From: Arenivirga flava
GTDB lineage: Bacteria; Actinomycetota; Actinomycetes; Actinomycetales; Microbacteriaceae
DNA: 64,000 nt
NCBI RefSeq assembly: GCF_030161575.1
Contig: NZ_BSUL01000001.1
Location: 3,116,655-3,180,654, forward strand
Reading direction: 5' to 3'
The notes beneath the pieces are model-generated. The model had not been told where the DNA came from, ran no database searches, and saw nothing but the letters and a program-made list of their open reading frames with translations. Positions within the stretch are counted from its first letter, which is position 1. Each line of letters begins with the position of its first letter. This document shows positions 1-8,418 of this stretch, one piece after another. Made by a program: the position numbers and the translations under genes.

Positions 1-64
1 CGTCTCTTCACGGAGAGCGGATGCACGGCGCCGGCAGCGCCGCCGCCCCGTAGGTTCCCGTGCC

Positions 65-625
65 ATGCACACCCCACGGACGCTCCTGCTCCCACTCATC
101 ACCCTCCCGCTCGCCGGCTGCGCTCTGCTGCCGATTCCGGGACCCGGTCGGGGCGACGTCGCTGCCCCGACGACAGCGCCGGACTCGTCCGCGACCGCGT
201 CGGCGGAGCCCGTCAGTGACGAGGACCTCATGCGCGTCGCGGTCGCCGACTACCAGGACTACGTCGTCGTCGCTGGCGAGGTCGCCACGGGCCGGGCGGA
301 CCCGAGTGCGCTGAGCGCTCACCTCGACCCGTCGCTGCTCACGGCAGAGACATCCCTGAACGAGCGCCTGCACGCGGCCGGCCTCACGTTCGGCGCCGTC
401 CCGGAGCTGGGCGAGGTGCGCGGCACGATCCTGCAGCAGAGCGACGAGCTGGCGCAGGTGCAACTCGAGGTGTGCCTGGAGGGCGAGCACGTGGCGCTCG
501 GCGACAGCGGCCGCACGCTTGGCCGACTCGAGCAGACCGTCGACCTCGTCGCCGCGCCCGAGACGGGCTGGGTCTTCGTCGTCGAGCGATTGGCCGAGGG
601 CACTGCCTCGCCCATCTGCCGATGA
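65..625 (+). CDS. putative secreted lipoprotein, unknown function
   Basis: A 186-residue protein with a clear type II signal peptide: a short basic start, a hydrophobic stretch rich in Leu, and the lipobox LAGC at about residues 16-19, so it should be lipid-anchored outside the cell membrane. A Pro/Thr/Ser-rich linker follows, then a mixed alpha/beta domain of about 130 residues that I do not recognise. Two Cys lie in the C-terminal half. The start at ATG 65 is supported by a -10-like TAGGTT at 51-56, eight bases upstream, which fits a leaderless transcript. The next gene encodes another lipoprotein with a similar layout (lipobox, acidic linker, about 140-residue domain), suggesting a duplicated or co-functional pair. 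No enzymatic motif is visible. Confidence 0.75.
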   Translation: MHTPRTLLLPLITLPLAGCALLPIPGPGRGDVAAPTTAPDSSATASAEPVSDEDLMRVAVADYQDYVVVAGEVATGRADPSALSAHLDPSLLTAETSLNERLHAAGLTFGAVPELGEVRGTILQQSDELAQVQLEVCLEGEHVALGDSGRTLGRLEQTVDLVAAPETGWVFVVERLAEGTASPICR

Positions 626-675
626 CCCTGTGGACGGCCGGTTCGCGGAGCAGCGGGTGCGGCTACGGTGACGCC

Positions 676-1233
676 ATGCTCCTCCGCCGCGCCGCCGCCC
701 CGATCGCGCTCTTCACCGCCGTGGCATTCGCCGGCTGCACCGCGCCCGAGCCTGAACCGGAGCCGACGGTCGCGCCCCCGACGGACGAACCCATCTTCGC
801 CTCGGAAGAGGAGGCGCTGGCGGCGGCGGAGGAGGTCTATCGCGCGTACGTGAAAGTCATCGACGACATCCTCAAAGACGGAGGGGCGGAACCCGAACGA
901 CTCGATCGATATGCCATCGGGCAGGCCGCCGAACTTCAGAAGGCCGGGTTCGCCGAAGCGCTGTCCAGCGGCGTCAGGAGCCAGGGTGAGACAACCTTCG
1001 TGATCGACAAGCTGCAGCATTGGAGTGGCAACCCCTCTGAGGGCTCGGAATCGATAGCCATCTTCGTTTGTCAGGACGTCTCAGCCACAGATTTGGTCAA
1101 CGCCGACGGAAAGTCCGTATCCGATCCGGGCCGGCCACCGGTCCTTCCGTTCGAGATTGGATTGACGAGTACAGCGTCGGGCGCACTCGTGGTCTCGAGG
1201 GATGAGTTATGGCGCGGTCCAAACTTCTGCTGA
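676..1233 (+). CDS. putative secreted lipoprotein, unknown function
   Basis: A 185-residue protein starting at ATG 676. Longer in-frame extensions are possible, but TACGGT at 664-669 lies six bases before this ATG, which fits a leaderless start, and only this start places the signal peptide at the N terminus. The lipobox is FAGC around residue 20, followed by a Pro-Glu-rich linker (PEPEPEP) and an alpha/beta domain of about 140 residues containing ASEEEALAAAEEVYRAY. The 3' end overlaps the next gene by 25 bases, so the two are probably co-transcribed. It resembles the preceding lipoprotein in size and architecture. No catalytic motif was recognised; a role in envelope function is inferred only from the export signal. 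Confidence 0.75.
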   Translation: MLLRRAAAPIALFTAVAFAGCTAPEPEPEPTVAPPTDEPIFASEEEALAAAEEVYRAYVKVIDDILKDGGAEPERLDRYAIGQAAELQKAGFAEALSSGVRSQGETTFVIDKLQHWSGNPSEGSESIAIFVCQDVSATDLVNADGKSVSDPGRPPVLPFEIGLTSTASGALVVSRDELWRGPNFC

Positions 1234-2072
1234 CACTCGCAGTTGTGACGCTACTAAGCCTCCTCCCAGGTGCCGCCTCGGCAGCTTCCGGGGCTGGCGG
1301 CACCGAGTGCGGGAGACTGCAGCAAGTCGCCGGATCCTGCCCGGTCATTGAGAGCGACAGCGACGGTCGGACTGTGACGTTGGACGGAGCAGTTGGTGCT
1401 CGTTCTGACGCCAACCAGTCGCGCTCCTCGGAGGCGACTGGTTCGGGTCCGGGCAAGAACGACTCCCCGTCGATGAAGCCCGAGGCGCCTGACCCGCGCG
1501 ACTGCCTCCCGGTGAACGTCGTCGGCTCTGGAGAAGGATGCCTCGCGGGAGAGGACCAGCCGCCCCAGGACACCCCCGGCCCAGCCCCCACCGTCACGAT
1601 CAACGACCTCGCCTCCTTCTCCCCGCGCGCCGACCGCCTCAGCGCCGAGCCCGGCGATTGGGCGATCACCGGGCTCCCCGTCAACCCGGTGGCCGACGAC
1701 GCGCCGGTGTCCGCATCCGGGGAGCTGCTGGGCCTGCCCGCGGAGGTCCGCTTCACGCCGGTCGAGTTCCTGTGGGACCGCGGCGACGGGTCGACCCTGA
1801 GCACGCCTGACGGCGGCGCGACCTGGGCCGAGCTCGGGCAGGCGGAGTTCTCCGACACCAGGACGAGCCACGTCTACGACGATCCCGGCGTCTACACGCT
1901 GGCGCTCTCGGTGCGTTTCGCCGCGGAGTACTCCGTCGGCGGCGGGCCTTGGACGCCGGTCCCCGGCACCCTGGTGTCGGAGTCCGGCTCGTTCGAGATC
2001 ACGGTCGGCCGCGCGGGCACCGTGCTCGTCGACCGGGACTGCCGCACGGGAACCCGCGGCCCCGGCTGCTGA
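1209..2072 (+). CDS. secreted PKD-domain protein
   Basis: A 287-residue protein with a Sec signal peptide (MARSKLLLTLAVVTLLSLLP, then AASA as a likely cleavage site). The middle is low in recognisable structure and rich in Ser, Gly and Pro. From about residue 165 there is a PKD-like beta-sandwich: WDRGDGS, then SHVYDDPGVYTLALSV, which is the characteristic Tyr-x-x-x-G-x-Tyr pattern of PKD repeats. PKD domains mediate protein or glycan contacts on the cell surface. The gene starts inside the end of the upstream lipoprotein gene (25-base overlap), so translational coupling is likely. Cys residues at the N and C termini of the mature protein could form disulfides. No transmembrane anchor or sortase signal is visible, so it is probably released or held by a partner. 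Confidence 0.75.
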   Translation: MARSKLLLTLAVVTLLSLLPGAASAASGAGGTECGRLQQVAGSCPVIESDSDGRTVTLDGAVGARSDANQSRSSEATGSGPGKNDSPSMKPEAPDPRDCLPVNVVGSGEGCLAGEDQPPQDTPGPAPTVTINDLASFSPRADRLSAEPGDWAITGLPVNPVADDAPVSASGELLGLPAEVRFTPVEFLWDRGDGSTLSTPDGGATWAELGQAEFSDTRTSHVYDDPGVYTLALSVRFAAEYSVGGGPWTPVPGTLVSESGSFEITVGRAGTVLVDRDCRTGTRGPGC

Positions 2073-2428
2073 CCGAGCGCTGCAGCCCGAACGGAGCGGG
2101 TCCTACGGCGGACTGCTCGCAGAGGCGCTCCCGGACGCTGGCCGATGCGGCGAAGCGCCTCCGCACCCGTTCCGATCCTCATCGACGCGGTGTTGGGGCG
2201 CTTCGCCGACAGTGGGGCGCGTGCCCGCATGCCCCGCTGTCGTCGAGGCGCCCCAATGCGGAGGATCGGACGCGAGCCGGCGCCCTCGGTCGCCTCTAGC
2301 CCCCTCCGTTCCGCCCCCGGCGAATCGCGCTGGCAACGCCATAGACAAGGGCCAACCCGCTCACAGAATCGCCATACAGTTCATTCAGGTGTGCGCTGGA
2401 AGCTGGCTCCGCCTGAAAGGAAACCCCG
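2073..2428. other. intergenic region holding a large nested palindrome and the htrA leader
   Basis: This 356-base gap contains no convincing gene. It holds the nested palindrome at 2171-2270 described separately. The last 40 bases contain GAAAGGAAACCCC directly before ATG 2429, a good ribosome-binding site for the protease gene. A promoter was not resolved with confidence. Confidence 0.5.
2171..2270. repeat. nested palindromic repeat, copy 1
   Basis: A 64-base palindromic unit runs from TTGGGGCG (2193) to CGCCCCAA (ends 2256), with inner arms CCGACAG and CTGTCG and a GC-rich centre. It is framed by an exact outer inverted repeat, TCCGATCCTC (2171-2180) against GAGGATCGGA (2261-2270). A second 64-base unit of the same design, in the opposite orientation, lies at 60168-60231. 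This suggests a dispersed element rather than a chance terminator. Confidence 0.7.
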
Positions 2429-4189
2429 ATGAACGAGAACCCGAACACCGGCGCCGGTGACACCGACCCGAACCGTCAGCACGACAGCGCGTCCGTCCCC
2501 GCCGAGGAGGGCTCGACGCCGGAGCAGCAGCAGCACGCGAGCCAGCAGGGTGCCGAACCGCAGCATCCGGCAGCCGCCGACGCGACCGCGCAGACCGCGG
2601 CCCAGCGGCCCGACGCCGCGACCGCGCAGACCCCGGTCCAGCAGCCCGCCCACTCGGCCCAGCAGCCCGCCGCGAACCCGCAGCACGGCGAGCGCCAGCA
2701 GTTCGCGCCCCCGGTCGCGCCGCAGGCCGCCGCCCACGCGCAGCACGGCGCGCAGCACGCCGCCTACCAGCAGCAGGGCCACCCCCAGCAGCACGGCCAC
2801 CCCCAGCAGCAGGGCCAGCCCCAGCCGCAGTACGGCCAGTACGCCCAGCAGCAGTACTCCCAGCAGCAGCCGAGCCCGGGCTCGCACCACCTCCCGGGCG
2901 CCGCCTTCGGCCCCGCGGCCACGGGACCGGGCACCCAGCAGTGGGCCCCTCCCGCGCAGAACGCGCAGAACGCGCAGAAGAAGCCGAGGAACCGCCGCGC
3001 CGGCGTCGCCGTCGCGGCCCTGGCGCTCGCCGCGCTGGTCGGCGGCGTGTCCGGTGCCGGCATCACGTCGCTCATCGGCGGCGGTGCGGGCAGCAGCTCG
3101 GTCGCCGGCGTCGAGCACGCCAACCCCACCTCCGTCACCGTCAACGACACCGAGGACGTCAACCTCGTCACGGCCGTCGCTGCGCAGGCGACCCCCTCCG
3201 TCGTCACGATCTCCGTCTCCGGCGGCGACGCCTCCGGCAGCGGTTCGGGCGTCATCATCAGCGACGACGGCTACGTGCTCACCAACAACCACGTCGTCTC
3301 GCTCGACGGCTCGGTCGCCGACCCGAGCATCCAGGTCACCGACTCCGAGGGCCGCCTCTACGACGCCACGATCGTCGGGACCGACCCCGTCTACGACCTC
3401 GCGGTCATCAAGCTCGATGGCGCCAGCGACCTCACGCCGGTGGAGTTCGCGAACTCCGACGACCTCAACGTCGGCGACCGCACGATCGCGATCGGCGCCC
3501 CGCTCGGTCTGAGCAACACCGTCACCGACGGCATCGTCAGCTCGCTCAACCGCAGCATCTCGGTCGCGTCGAGCGAGGTGCCCGACGGGGGATCGACCGA
3601 CCAGGGCGAGGGCAACCAGCAGAGCCCCTACGACTTCTGGGGCTTCGACCTTCCCGGTCAGGAGCAGCAGCAGCAGGCGAGCTCGACCATCTCCCTCTCG
3701 GTCATCCAGACCGACGCGGCGATCAACCCGGGCAACTCGGGTGGCGCGCTGCTCGACGCCAACGGCGACCTCATCGGCATCAACGTGGCGATCGCGACCG
3801 CGGGTGGCGGCGGCACGAGCTCGAGCGCGGGCTCCATCGGCGTCGGTTTCTCGATCCCGTCGAATGTCGCAGAGCGCATCTCCAGCGAGCTCATCGCGAA
3901 CGGCGAGGCGACGCACGGCCTCCTCGGCGCGACGGTCGGCGACGTGACCAGCACCGACCAGTCCTCGACGGTCGGCGCGCTCATCGACGACGTCTCCCCG
4001 GGCGGCGCGGCTGCAGCGGCCGGACTCCGCTCCGGCGATGTGGTCACCGCCATCGACGGCAAGCCGGTGACGAGCATGAGCGACCTCGTCGCCCAGGTGC
4101 GCGCCCAGGCCGCGGGTGCCTCCGTCACGATCACCTACAACCGGGGCGACGGCGCCGGCGAGGTCGAGGTGACGCTCGGCTCCATGTGA
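2429..4189 (+). CDS. membrane-anchored HtrA/DegP-family serine protease with PDZ domain
   Basis: A 586-residue S1C-family trypsin-like protease. Residues 1-185 are a low-complexity cytoplasmic tail rich in Gln, His, Pro and Ala with tandem GHPQQ units. A single transmembrane helix lies at about 192-212, and the protease domain is then extracytoplasmic. The catalytic triad is visible: His288 in TNNHVV, Asp323 in VYDLAVIKL and Ser437 in NPGNSGGALLD. A PDZ domain occupies about 490-580 (SPGGAAAAAGLRSGDVVTAI). This family degrades or refolds misfolded envelope proteins. The Gln-rich tail is unusual in length but common in actinobacterial HtrA proteins. It is a single-gene unit: a strong hairpin follows immediately at 4197-4230. 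Confidence 0.93.
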   Translation: MNENPNTGAGDTDPNRQHDSASVPAEEGSTPEQQQHASQQGAEPQHPAAADATAQTAAQRPDAATAQTPVQQPAHSAQQPAANPQHGERQQFAPPVAPQAAAHAQHGAQHAAYQQQGHPQQHGHPQQQGQPQPQYGQYAQQQYSQQQPSPGSHHLPGAAFGPAATGPGTQQWAPPAQNAQNAQKKPRNRRAGVAVAALALAALVGGVSGAGITSLIGGGAGSSSVAGVEHANPTSVTVNDTEDVNLVTAVAAQATPSVVTISVSGGDASGSGSGVIISDDGYVLTNNHVVSLDGSVADPSIQVTDSEGRLYDATIVGTDPVYDLAVIKLDGASDLTPVEFANSDDLNVGDRTIAIGAPLGLSNTVTDGIVSSLNRSISVASSEVPDGGSTDQGEGNQQSPYDFWGFDLPGQEQQQQASSTISLSVIQTDAAINPGNSGGALLDANGDLIGINVAIATAGGGGTSSSAGSIGVGFSIPSNVAERISSELIANGEATHGLLGATVGDVTSTDQSSTVGALIDDVSPGGAAAAAGLRSGDVVTAIDGKPVTSMSDLVAQVRAQAAGASVTITYNRGDGAGEVEVTLGSM

Positions 4190-4196
4190 GCCGCCG

Positions 4197-4230
4197 CGCA
4201 GGCCCCGTCCCGGCAGGGACGGGGCCTGCG
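4197..4230 (+). terminator. perfect 15-bp hairpin after the protease gene
   Basis: Arms at 4197-4211 and 4216-4230 are exactly complementary over 15 bases with a GGCA loop, seven bases after the stop codon. No U tract follows, as is typical for actinobacterial intrinsic terminators. Confidence 0.75.
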
Positions 4231-4255
4231 CCATGCCCCCACTACCATGGGGCTC

Positions 4256-5293
4256 ATGCAGCAGGACGACTCCCTTCCCGGCGTCTCCTACGTGATGCCG
4301 GTGCTCAACGAGGTCGAGCACGTCGAGGCCGCCGTCCGCTCGCTGCTCGCCCAGGACTACGCCGGCGAGGTCGAGGTCATCCTCGCGCTCGGCCCGAGCA
4401 TCGACGGCACCACCGAGCTCATCGAGGCGATGTCGGCGCGGGATCCGCGCATCCGCTTCCTCGACAACCCGGTCGGCTCGACGCCGGCCGGCCTGAACGT
4501 GGCGATCAGGGCGTCGGTCTTCCCGGTCGTCATCCGGGTCGACGCGCACTCGGTGCTCACGCCCGACTACACCGCCGTCGCCGTCGAGACGCTGCTGCGC
4601 ACGGGCGCCGACAACGTCGGCGGCATCATGCTGGCGGAGGGGACCAGCGCCTTCGAGCGCGCGGTCGCCTTCGCCTACGGCTCGCCCGTCGGGCTCGGCG
4701 GCGGCAGCCACCACGTCGGTGGCGAAGAGGGACCCAGCGAGACCGCCTACCTCGGCGTGTTCCAGCGGCACCGTCTGCTCGAGGTCGGCCTCTTCGACGA
4801 GGACATCAAGCGCGGCCAGGACTGGGAGCTCAACCGCCGGCTGCGCCAGACCGGCGGCACGGTGTGGTTCACCCCGCGCCTCACCGTCACGTACCGGCCC
4901 AGGTCGAGCCTGCGCCGCCTCACCCGCCAATTCGTCGCCACCGGCCTGTGGCGCGGCGAGCTGGCCCGCCGGTTCCCGGCGCAGAACTCGGTGCGCTACT
5001 TCGTGCCCCCGCTCGCGGTCGTCGCGATGCTGCTCGGCACCATCGCGGGCCTCGTGGGCGCGATCACAGTGTCGCTCGGCGGCGCCGCCTGGCCGCTGCT
5101 CGGTTTCGCAGTGCCCGGCCTCTACCTGCTGGGTGTGATCGCGGTCGCACTGGCGTGCATCCCCCAGCTGGGTGCGGGCGCGGCCCTGCGTCTTCTCGTA
5201 GTCTTGCCCTGCATCCACATCGGATGGGGGCTGGGCTTCGTCATCGGCTTCGCCAAGCTCACCCGCAACATCTCCTACTACCGAGGGCGCTAG
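4256..5293 (+). CDS. family 2 glycosyltransferase, membrane-bound (ExoA-like)
   Basis: A GT2 enzyme of about 345 residues. The GT-A fold opens with VSYVMPVLNEVEHVEAAVRS, the acidic motif is VIRVDAHSVL, and a later RGQDWELNRRL matches the acceptor-side ED/QDWE motif. Three or four hydrophobic helices fill the C-terminal 90 residues, so it works at the inner face of the membrane, adding a sugar to a lipid-linked or polymer acceptor. An upstream in-frame ATG at 4247 overlaps a -10-like TACCAT (4243-4248). ATG 4256, seven bases after that box, is the better leaderless start. It heads a four-gene run of overlapping genes to 8397 that looks like teichoic-acid or related wall-polymer synthesis. Confidence 0.88.
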   Translation: MQQDDSLPGVSYVMPVLNEVEHVEAAVRSLLAQDYAGEVEVILALGPSIDGTTELIEAMSARDPRIRFLDNPVGSTPAGLNVAIRASVFPVVIRVDAHSVLTPDYTAVAVETLLRTGADNVGGIMLAEGTSAFERAVAFAYGSPVGLGGGSHHVGGEEGPSETAYLGVFQRHRLLEVGLFDEDIKRGQDWELNRRLRQTGGTVWFTPRLTVTYRPRSSLRRLTRQFVATGLWRGELARRFPAQNSVRYFVPPLAVVAMLLGTIAGLVGAITVSLGGAAWPLLGFAVPGLYLLGVIAVALACIPQLGAGAALRLLVVLPCIHIGWGLGFVIGFAKLTRNISYYRGR

Positions 5294-6099
5294 TGACCGC
5301 ATCACCCGCCGGCGTCCGCCCGGCCTCGATCGCCGAGCTGCGCGCGGTCACCCAGCCGCCGGAGGTGCGTCAGCGCGCCAACGCCGAGCACTGGACCGCC
5401 AGCCTCTACCTGCGCGACCTCTCGCCGTACCTGACCTGGGTGCTGCTGAAGACCCCGATCAGCGCCAACGGCGTGACCGGGCTCATGATCCTCACCGGCT
5501 GGGCCACGGCCGCCGCCGTGCTCATCCCGGGCATCCCCGGCGCGATCGTCGCCGTGCTGCTCGGCCAGCTGCAGATGCTCGTCGACTGCTGCGACGGCGA
5601 GGTCGCCCGCTGGCGCGGCACCCGCTCGCCGATGGGCGTCTTCCTCGACAAGGTGGGCCACTACACGACCGAGGCGCTCATCCCGATCGCGCTCGGCGTG
5701 CGCGCCGCGGGCTGGCCCTTCGAGGCGCCGGCGGACTACCTCTGGACCACGCTCGGCCTGCTGCTCGCGCTCGTCATCGTGCTCAACAAGGCGCTCAACG
5801 ACATGGTGCACGTCGCCCGTGCCAACGCGGGGCTCGAGAAGCTCGCCGACCGCAAGCACGAGTCGGTGCCGACCTCCGGTGCGCTCGCCACGCTGCGCCG
5901 CGCGGCGCGCTTCCTGCCGTTCCACCGCCTCTACCACTCGGTCGAGCTCACGCTGCTCATCGGCGCCTCCGCCGTCGTCGGCCTGTTCGTCGGCGACATC
6001 GAGGCGGCCCGTTGGCTGCTGATCGCGCTCGTCCCGCTGTCGCTGCTCGCACTGGCCGGCCACTTCGTTGCGATCCTGGCCTCGAAGCGGGTGCGTTGA
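5293..6099 (+). CDS. CDP-alcohol phosphatidyltransferase family protein
   Basis: A 268-residue integral membrane enzyme that starts at GTG 5293, overlapping the previous stop codon by one base. The signature DCCDGEVARWRG, followed by PMGVFLDKVGHY, matches the DxxDGxxAR...GxxxDxxx motif of enzymes that move a phosphoalcohol from CDP to an acceptor. The fourth, usually catalytic, Asp is replaced by His. At least five hydrophobic segments follow. Placed between two GT2 genes and before a CDP-glycerol-type polymerase, it probably builds or decorates a phosphopolymer rather than making bulk phospholipid. An alternative reading is an inositol- or glycerol-phosphate transferase for wall glycolipid. 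The substrate cannot be read from the sequence. Confidence 0.87.
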   Translation: MTASPAGVRPASIAELRAVTQPPEVRQRANAEHWTASLYLRDLSPYLTWVLLKTPISANGVTGLMILTGWATAAAVLIPGIPGAIVAVLLGQLQMLVDCCDGEVARWRGTRSPMGVFLDKVGHYTTEALIPIALGVRAAGWPFEAPADYLWTTLGLLLALVIVLNKALNDMVHVARANAGLEKLADRKHESVPTSGALATLRRAARFLPFHRLYHSVELTLLIGASAVVGLFVGDIEAARWLLIALVPLSLLALAGHFVAILASKRVR

Positions 6100-7076
6100 C
6101 CGCCGCCCCGGACGGCCGAGCGGATGCGGCGCCGAGCGTCCCCGCGGACCGAGCGGATGCGAGCACGCCGCAGCCGTCGGCCGCGCCGCACACGCAGCCG
6201 GCCGCACCCGCGGCGCCGAGCGTCGGCGTCGTCTCGCTGAGCCAGGGCACCCGCCCCGACGATCTGCGCCACGGCCTCGAGACCCTGCTCGCGCAGACCG
6301 GCGTCGAGCTCGACATCGTGGTGGTCGGCAACGGCTGGGCTCCCGTCGGCCTGCCCGAGGGCGTCCGCGGGCTGCACCTGCCCGAGAACCTCGGCATCTC
6401 CGCCGGCCGCAACCGCGGCGTCGACGCGGTGTCGGGGGAGTGGGTCTTCTTCCTCGACGACGACGCGAGCCTGCCGAGCCCGACCTTCCTCGCCGACGCG
6501 ATCGCCCTCATCCGCTCGGATCCGTCGATCGGCCTGCTGCAGCCGCGCGTCGTCGACCCCGAGGGCCGAGCGAACCCGCGGCGCTGGATCCCGCGCATCC
6601 GCAAGGGTGAGGCCACCGACTCCGGCCCCGTGTTCTCGGTCTGGGAGGGTGCGACCCTGCTGCCCCGAGCGGTCTTCGACCGGACGGGCGGATGGGCGGC
6701 GCCCTTCTTCTACGCGCACGAGGGCGTCGAGCTGGCCTGGCGGGTCTGGGATCAGGGCCTGCGCGCCTGGTACGCCGGCGACCTCGTGGCGCACCACCCC
6801 GCCATCGACCCCGCCCGGCACGACTACTACTACCGGCTCAACGCCCGCAACCGGGTGTGGCTGGCCAAGCGCAACCTGCCGTGGGTGCTCGCGCCGATCT
6901 ACGTGGGCAGCTGGACGGCCATCCAGGTGCTGCGCTGGGCGCGCCGCCCGGAACAGCTGCGCGCCTGGTTCGGCGGCTGGGCGGAGGGATGGCGCGAGAC
7001 GCCGCCCGGACGGCGCCGTATCTCTTGGGTAACGGTCGCACGCATGTTCAGGGCCGGTCGAGGACCGATCATTTAA
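6096..7076 (+). CDS. family 2 glycosyltransferase (rhamnosyltransferase-like)
   Basis: A soluble GT2 enzyme of about 326 residues. The start is taken as TTG 6096, which overlaps the upstream TGA as TTGA; upstream codons lie inside the previous gene. After a Pro/Ala-rich N-terminal tail of about 40 residues, the nucleotide-binding fold starts at VGVVSLSQGTRP, continues through NLGISAGRNRGVD, and carries a DDD metal-binding motif in FFLDDDASLPSP. The C-terminal part has the WRVWDQGLRAWY and HHPAID segments typical of rhamnosyl- or galactofuranosyl-like GT2 enzymes. It is the third gene of the polymer operon and probably extends a lipid-linked glycan. The unusual TTG start and the tail are inferred from frame and overlap. 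Confidence 0.85.
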   Translation: MTAAPDGRADAAPSVPADRADASTPQPSAAPHTQPAAPAAPSVGVVSLSQGTRPDDLRHGLETLLAQTGVELDIVVVGNGWAPVGLPEGVRGLHLPENLGISAGRNRGVDAVSGEWVFFLDDDASLPSPTFLADAIALIRSDPSIGLLQPRVVDPEGRANPRRWIPRIRKGEATDSGPVFSVWEGATLLPRAVFDRTGGWAAPFFYAHEGVELAWRVWDQGLRAWYAGDLVAHHPAIDPARHDYYYRLNARNRVWLAKRNLPWVLAPIYVGSWTAIQVLRWARRPEQLRAWFGGWAEGWRETPPGRRRISWVTVARMFRAGRGPII

Positions 7077-7110
7077 TCTGGTGCCTCCCCACGTTCGACT
7101 GGAGTTCACC

Positions 7111-8397
7111 ATGCCCTTCCGCCGCGATCTGGCCACGGCGCGCAAGCTGGTCGTCGAGGCGCTGCACGCGCGGCGGCTGCAGCGCCGGCTCTGGCCCCTC
7201 TACCGCGAGCGCGAGCGGCTCGAGCGGGGCGAGGCCGAGGTGGTGGTCTACTTCGCCGACAGCGACGTGAACATGTACCAGATCCGCCAGTGGTACGCAC
7301 CGCTGGCCGAGTTGCACAGGACGCATCCGGTGACGATCATCGCCCGGCACCCGACGGCCGCGCTCGCGCTGCTGCAGGAGTCGCCGGTGCCCATCGTCTA
7401 CGCCAGGAAGGTGGCCCAGCTCGAGGACTTCATCGACAAGCAGGAGCTGCGCGTCGTCCTCTACGTCAACCAGAACGCCAAGAACTTCCAGATGATGCGC
7501 TACGGGCGCATGTGGCACGTGTTCATCAACCACGGCGAGTCCGACAAGATGTACATGACCACCAACCAGTTCAAGGCGTACGACTACGCCTTCGTGGCCG
7601 GCGACGCGGCGCTCGAGCGGCTCGGCAGGGTGCTCTGGGACTACGACTTCGACAAGCGCGCGATCCCGATCGGCCGCCCGCAGGCGGACCACTTCGCCGG
7701 CGCGCTGCCCTACGAGCCCGACGACCGCACGGTGGTGCTCTACGCCCCCACGTGGGAGGGCGACCGACCGGCGGCGGCGTACGGCTCCATCGCCACGCAC
7801 GGTCGCGAGCTGGTGCGCGCGCTCACCGCGACGGGACGCCATCGCGTGATCTACCGCCCGCACCCGCGCAGCGGCGTGCTCGACGAGGAGTACGGACGCG
7901 CGCACCGCGAGATCGTCGCCGAGCTCGCGCGCGCGAACGCCGCCGATCCGGGCGCGCAGCACGTCTTCGACGACGGCCCCGAGATGGGCTGGCAGCTCGC
8001 CGCCGCCGACATCGCGGTCTGCGACATCTCGGCGATGGTCTACGACCGCCTCGCCACCGGCAAGCCGATCATGGTGACCCGGCCCGCGCATCCGGAGGCC
8101 AGCGTCGACGAGTCGGGCTACCTCGGTGCCGCCGAGTGGCTCACGGTCGAGGGCGCAGCGGATGCGGTGGCCGAGCTCGATCGTGTGATCGGCAGCAGCG
8201 ACGCGCAGGAGCGCCTGCAGCACTGGGTGCACCGGCACTTCGGCGACACGGCCCCCGGCGCCGCCACCGCGCGGTTCCACGCGGCGATCGAGCGTCTCCT
8301 GGAAGCCTGGGATCGTCATGCCCGCCTGCACGATGCCACGGACGTGCCGACCGCGTCGGACCCGTCGTCGCAGCATCCGCTCCGTCAGGCCGGCTGA
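7111..8397 (+). CDS. CDP-glycerol glycerophosphotransferase-family (TagB/TagF-like) polymerase
   Basis: A 428-residue protein from ATG 7111, preceded by GGAG eight bases upstream; an in-frame GTG at 7081 is less likely. The sequence has the GT-B layout of the poly(glycerol-phosphate) transferase family: INHGESDK, with the histidine known to matter in TagF, then YAPTWEGDR, IYRPHPRSG and a nucleotide-binding end DIAVCDISAMVYDRLATGKP. These enzymes add glycerol-phosphate or similar units from CDP-glycerol to a lipid-linked teichoic acid primer at the membrane surface. It closes the 4256-8397 operon. A matching TagG/TagH-like exporter and a nucleotidyltransferase lie at 15711-18087, which supports teichoic-acid-type polymer production. 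Confidence 0.88.
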   Translation: MPFRRDLATARKLVVEALHARRLQRRLWPLYRERERLERGEAEVVVYFADSDVNMYQIRQWYAPLAELHRTHPVTIIARHPTAALALLQESPVPIVYARKVAQLEDFIDKQELRVVLYVNQNAKNFQMMRYGRMWHVFINHGESDKMYMTTNQFKAYDYAFVAGDAALERLGRVLWDYDFDKRAIPIGRPQADHFAGALPYEPDDRTVVLYAPTWEGDRPAAAYGSIATHGRELVRALTATGRHRVIYRPHPRSGVLDEEYGRAHREIVAELARANAADPGAQHVFDDGPEMGWQLAAADIAVCDISAMVYDRLATGKPIMVTRPAHPEASVDESGYLGAAEWLTVEGAADAVAELDRVIGSSDAQERLQHWVHRHFGDTAPGAATARFHAAIERLLEAWDRHARLHDATDVPTASDPSSQHPLRQAG

Positions 8398-8415
8398 GTC
8401 GGGCTCACGCCGGCC
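8388..8415. terminator. hairpin between convergent genes
   Basis: GGCCGGC (8388-8394) pairs exactly with GCCGGCC (8409-8415). The hairpin overlaps the stop codon of the plus-strand gene and lies just before the 3' end of the minus-strand gene, so it could serve both directions. Confidence 0.5.
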
Positions 8416-8418
8416 GAG

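Noticed and set aside
1..53. 3' end of an upstream gene ending at TAG 51-53
   Set aside because: Only about 16 codons are visible and they are low in complexity; not enough to support a gene call.
2381..5305. Long open frame on the minus strand (974 codons) opposite the protease and glycosyltransferase genes
   Set aside because: Composition shadow in 70 percent GC DNA; Arg/Asp/Gly-rich with no domain, while the plus strand encodes clear families.
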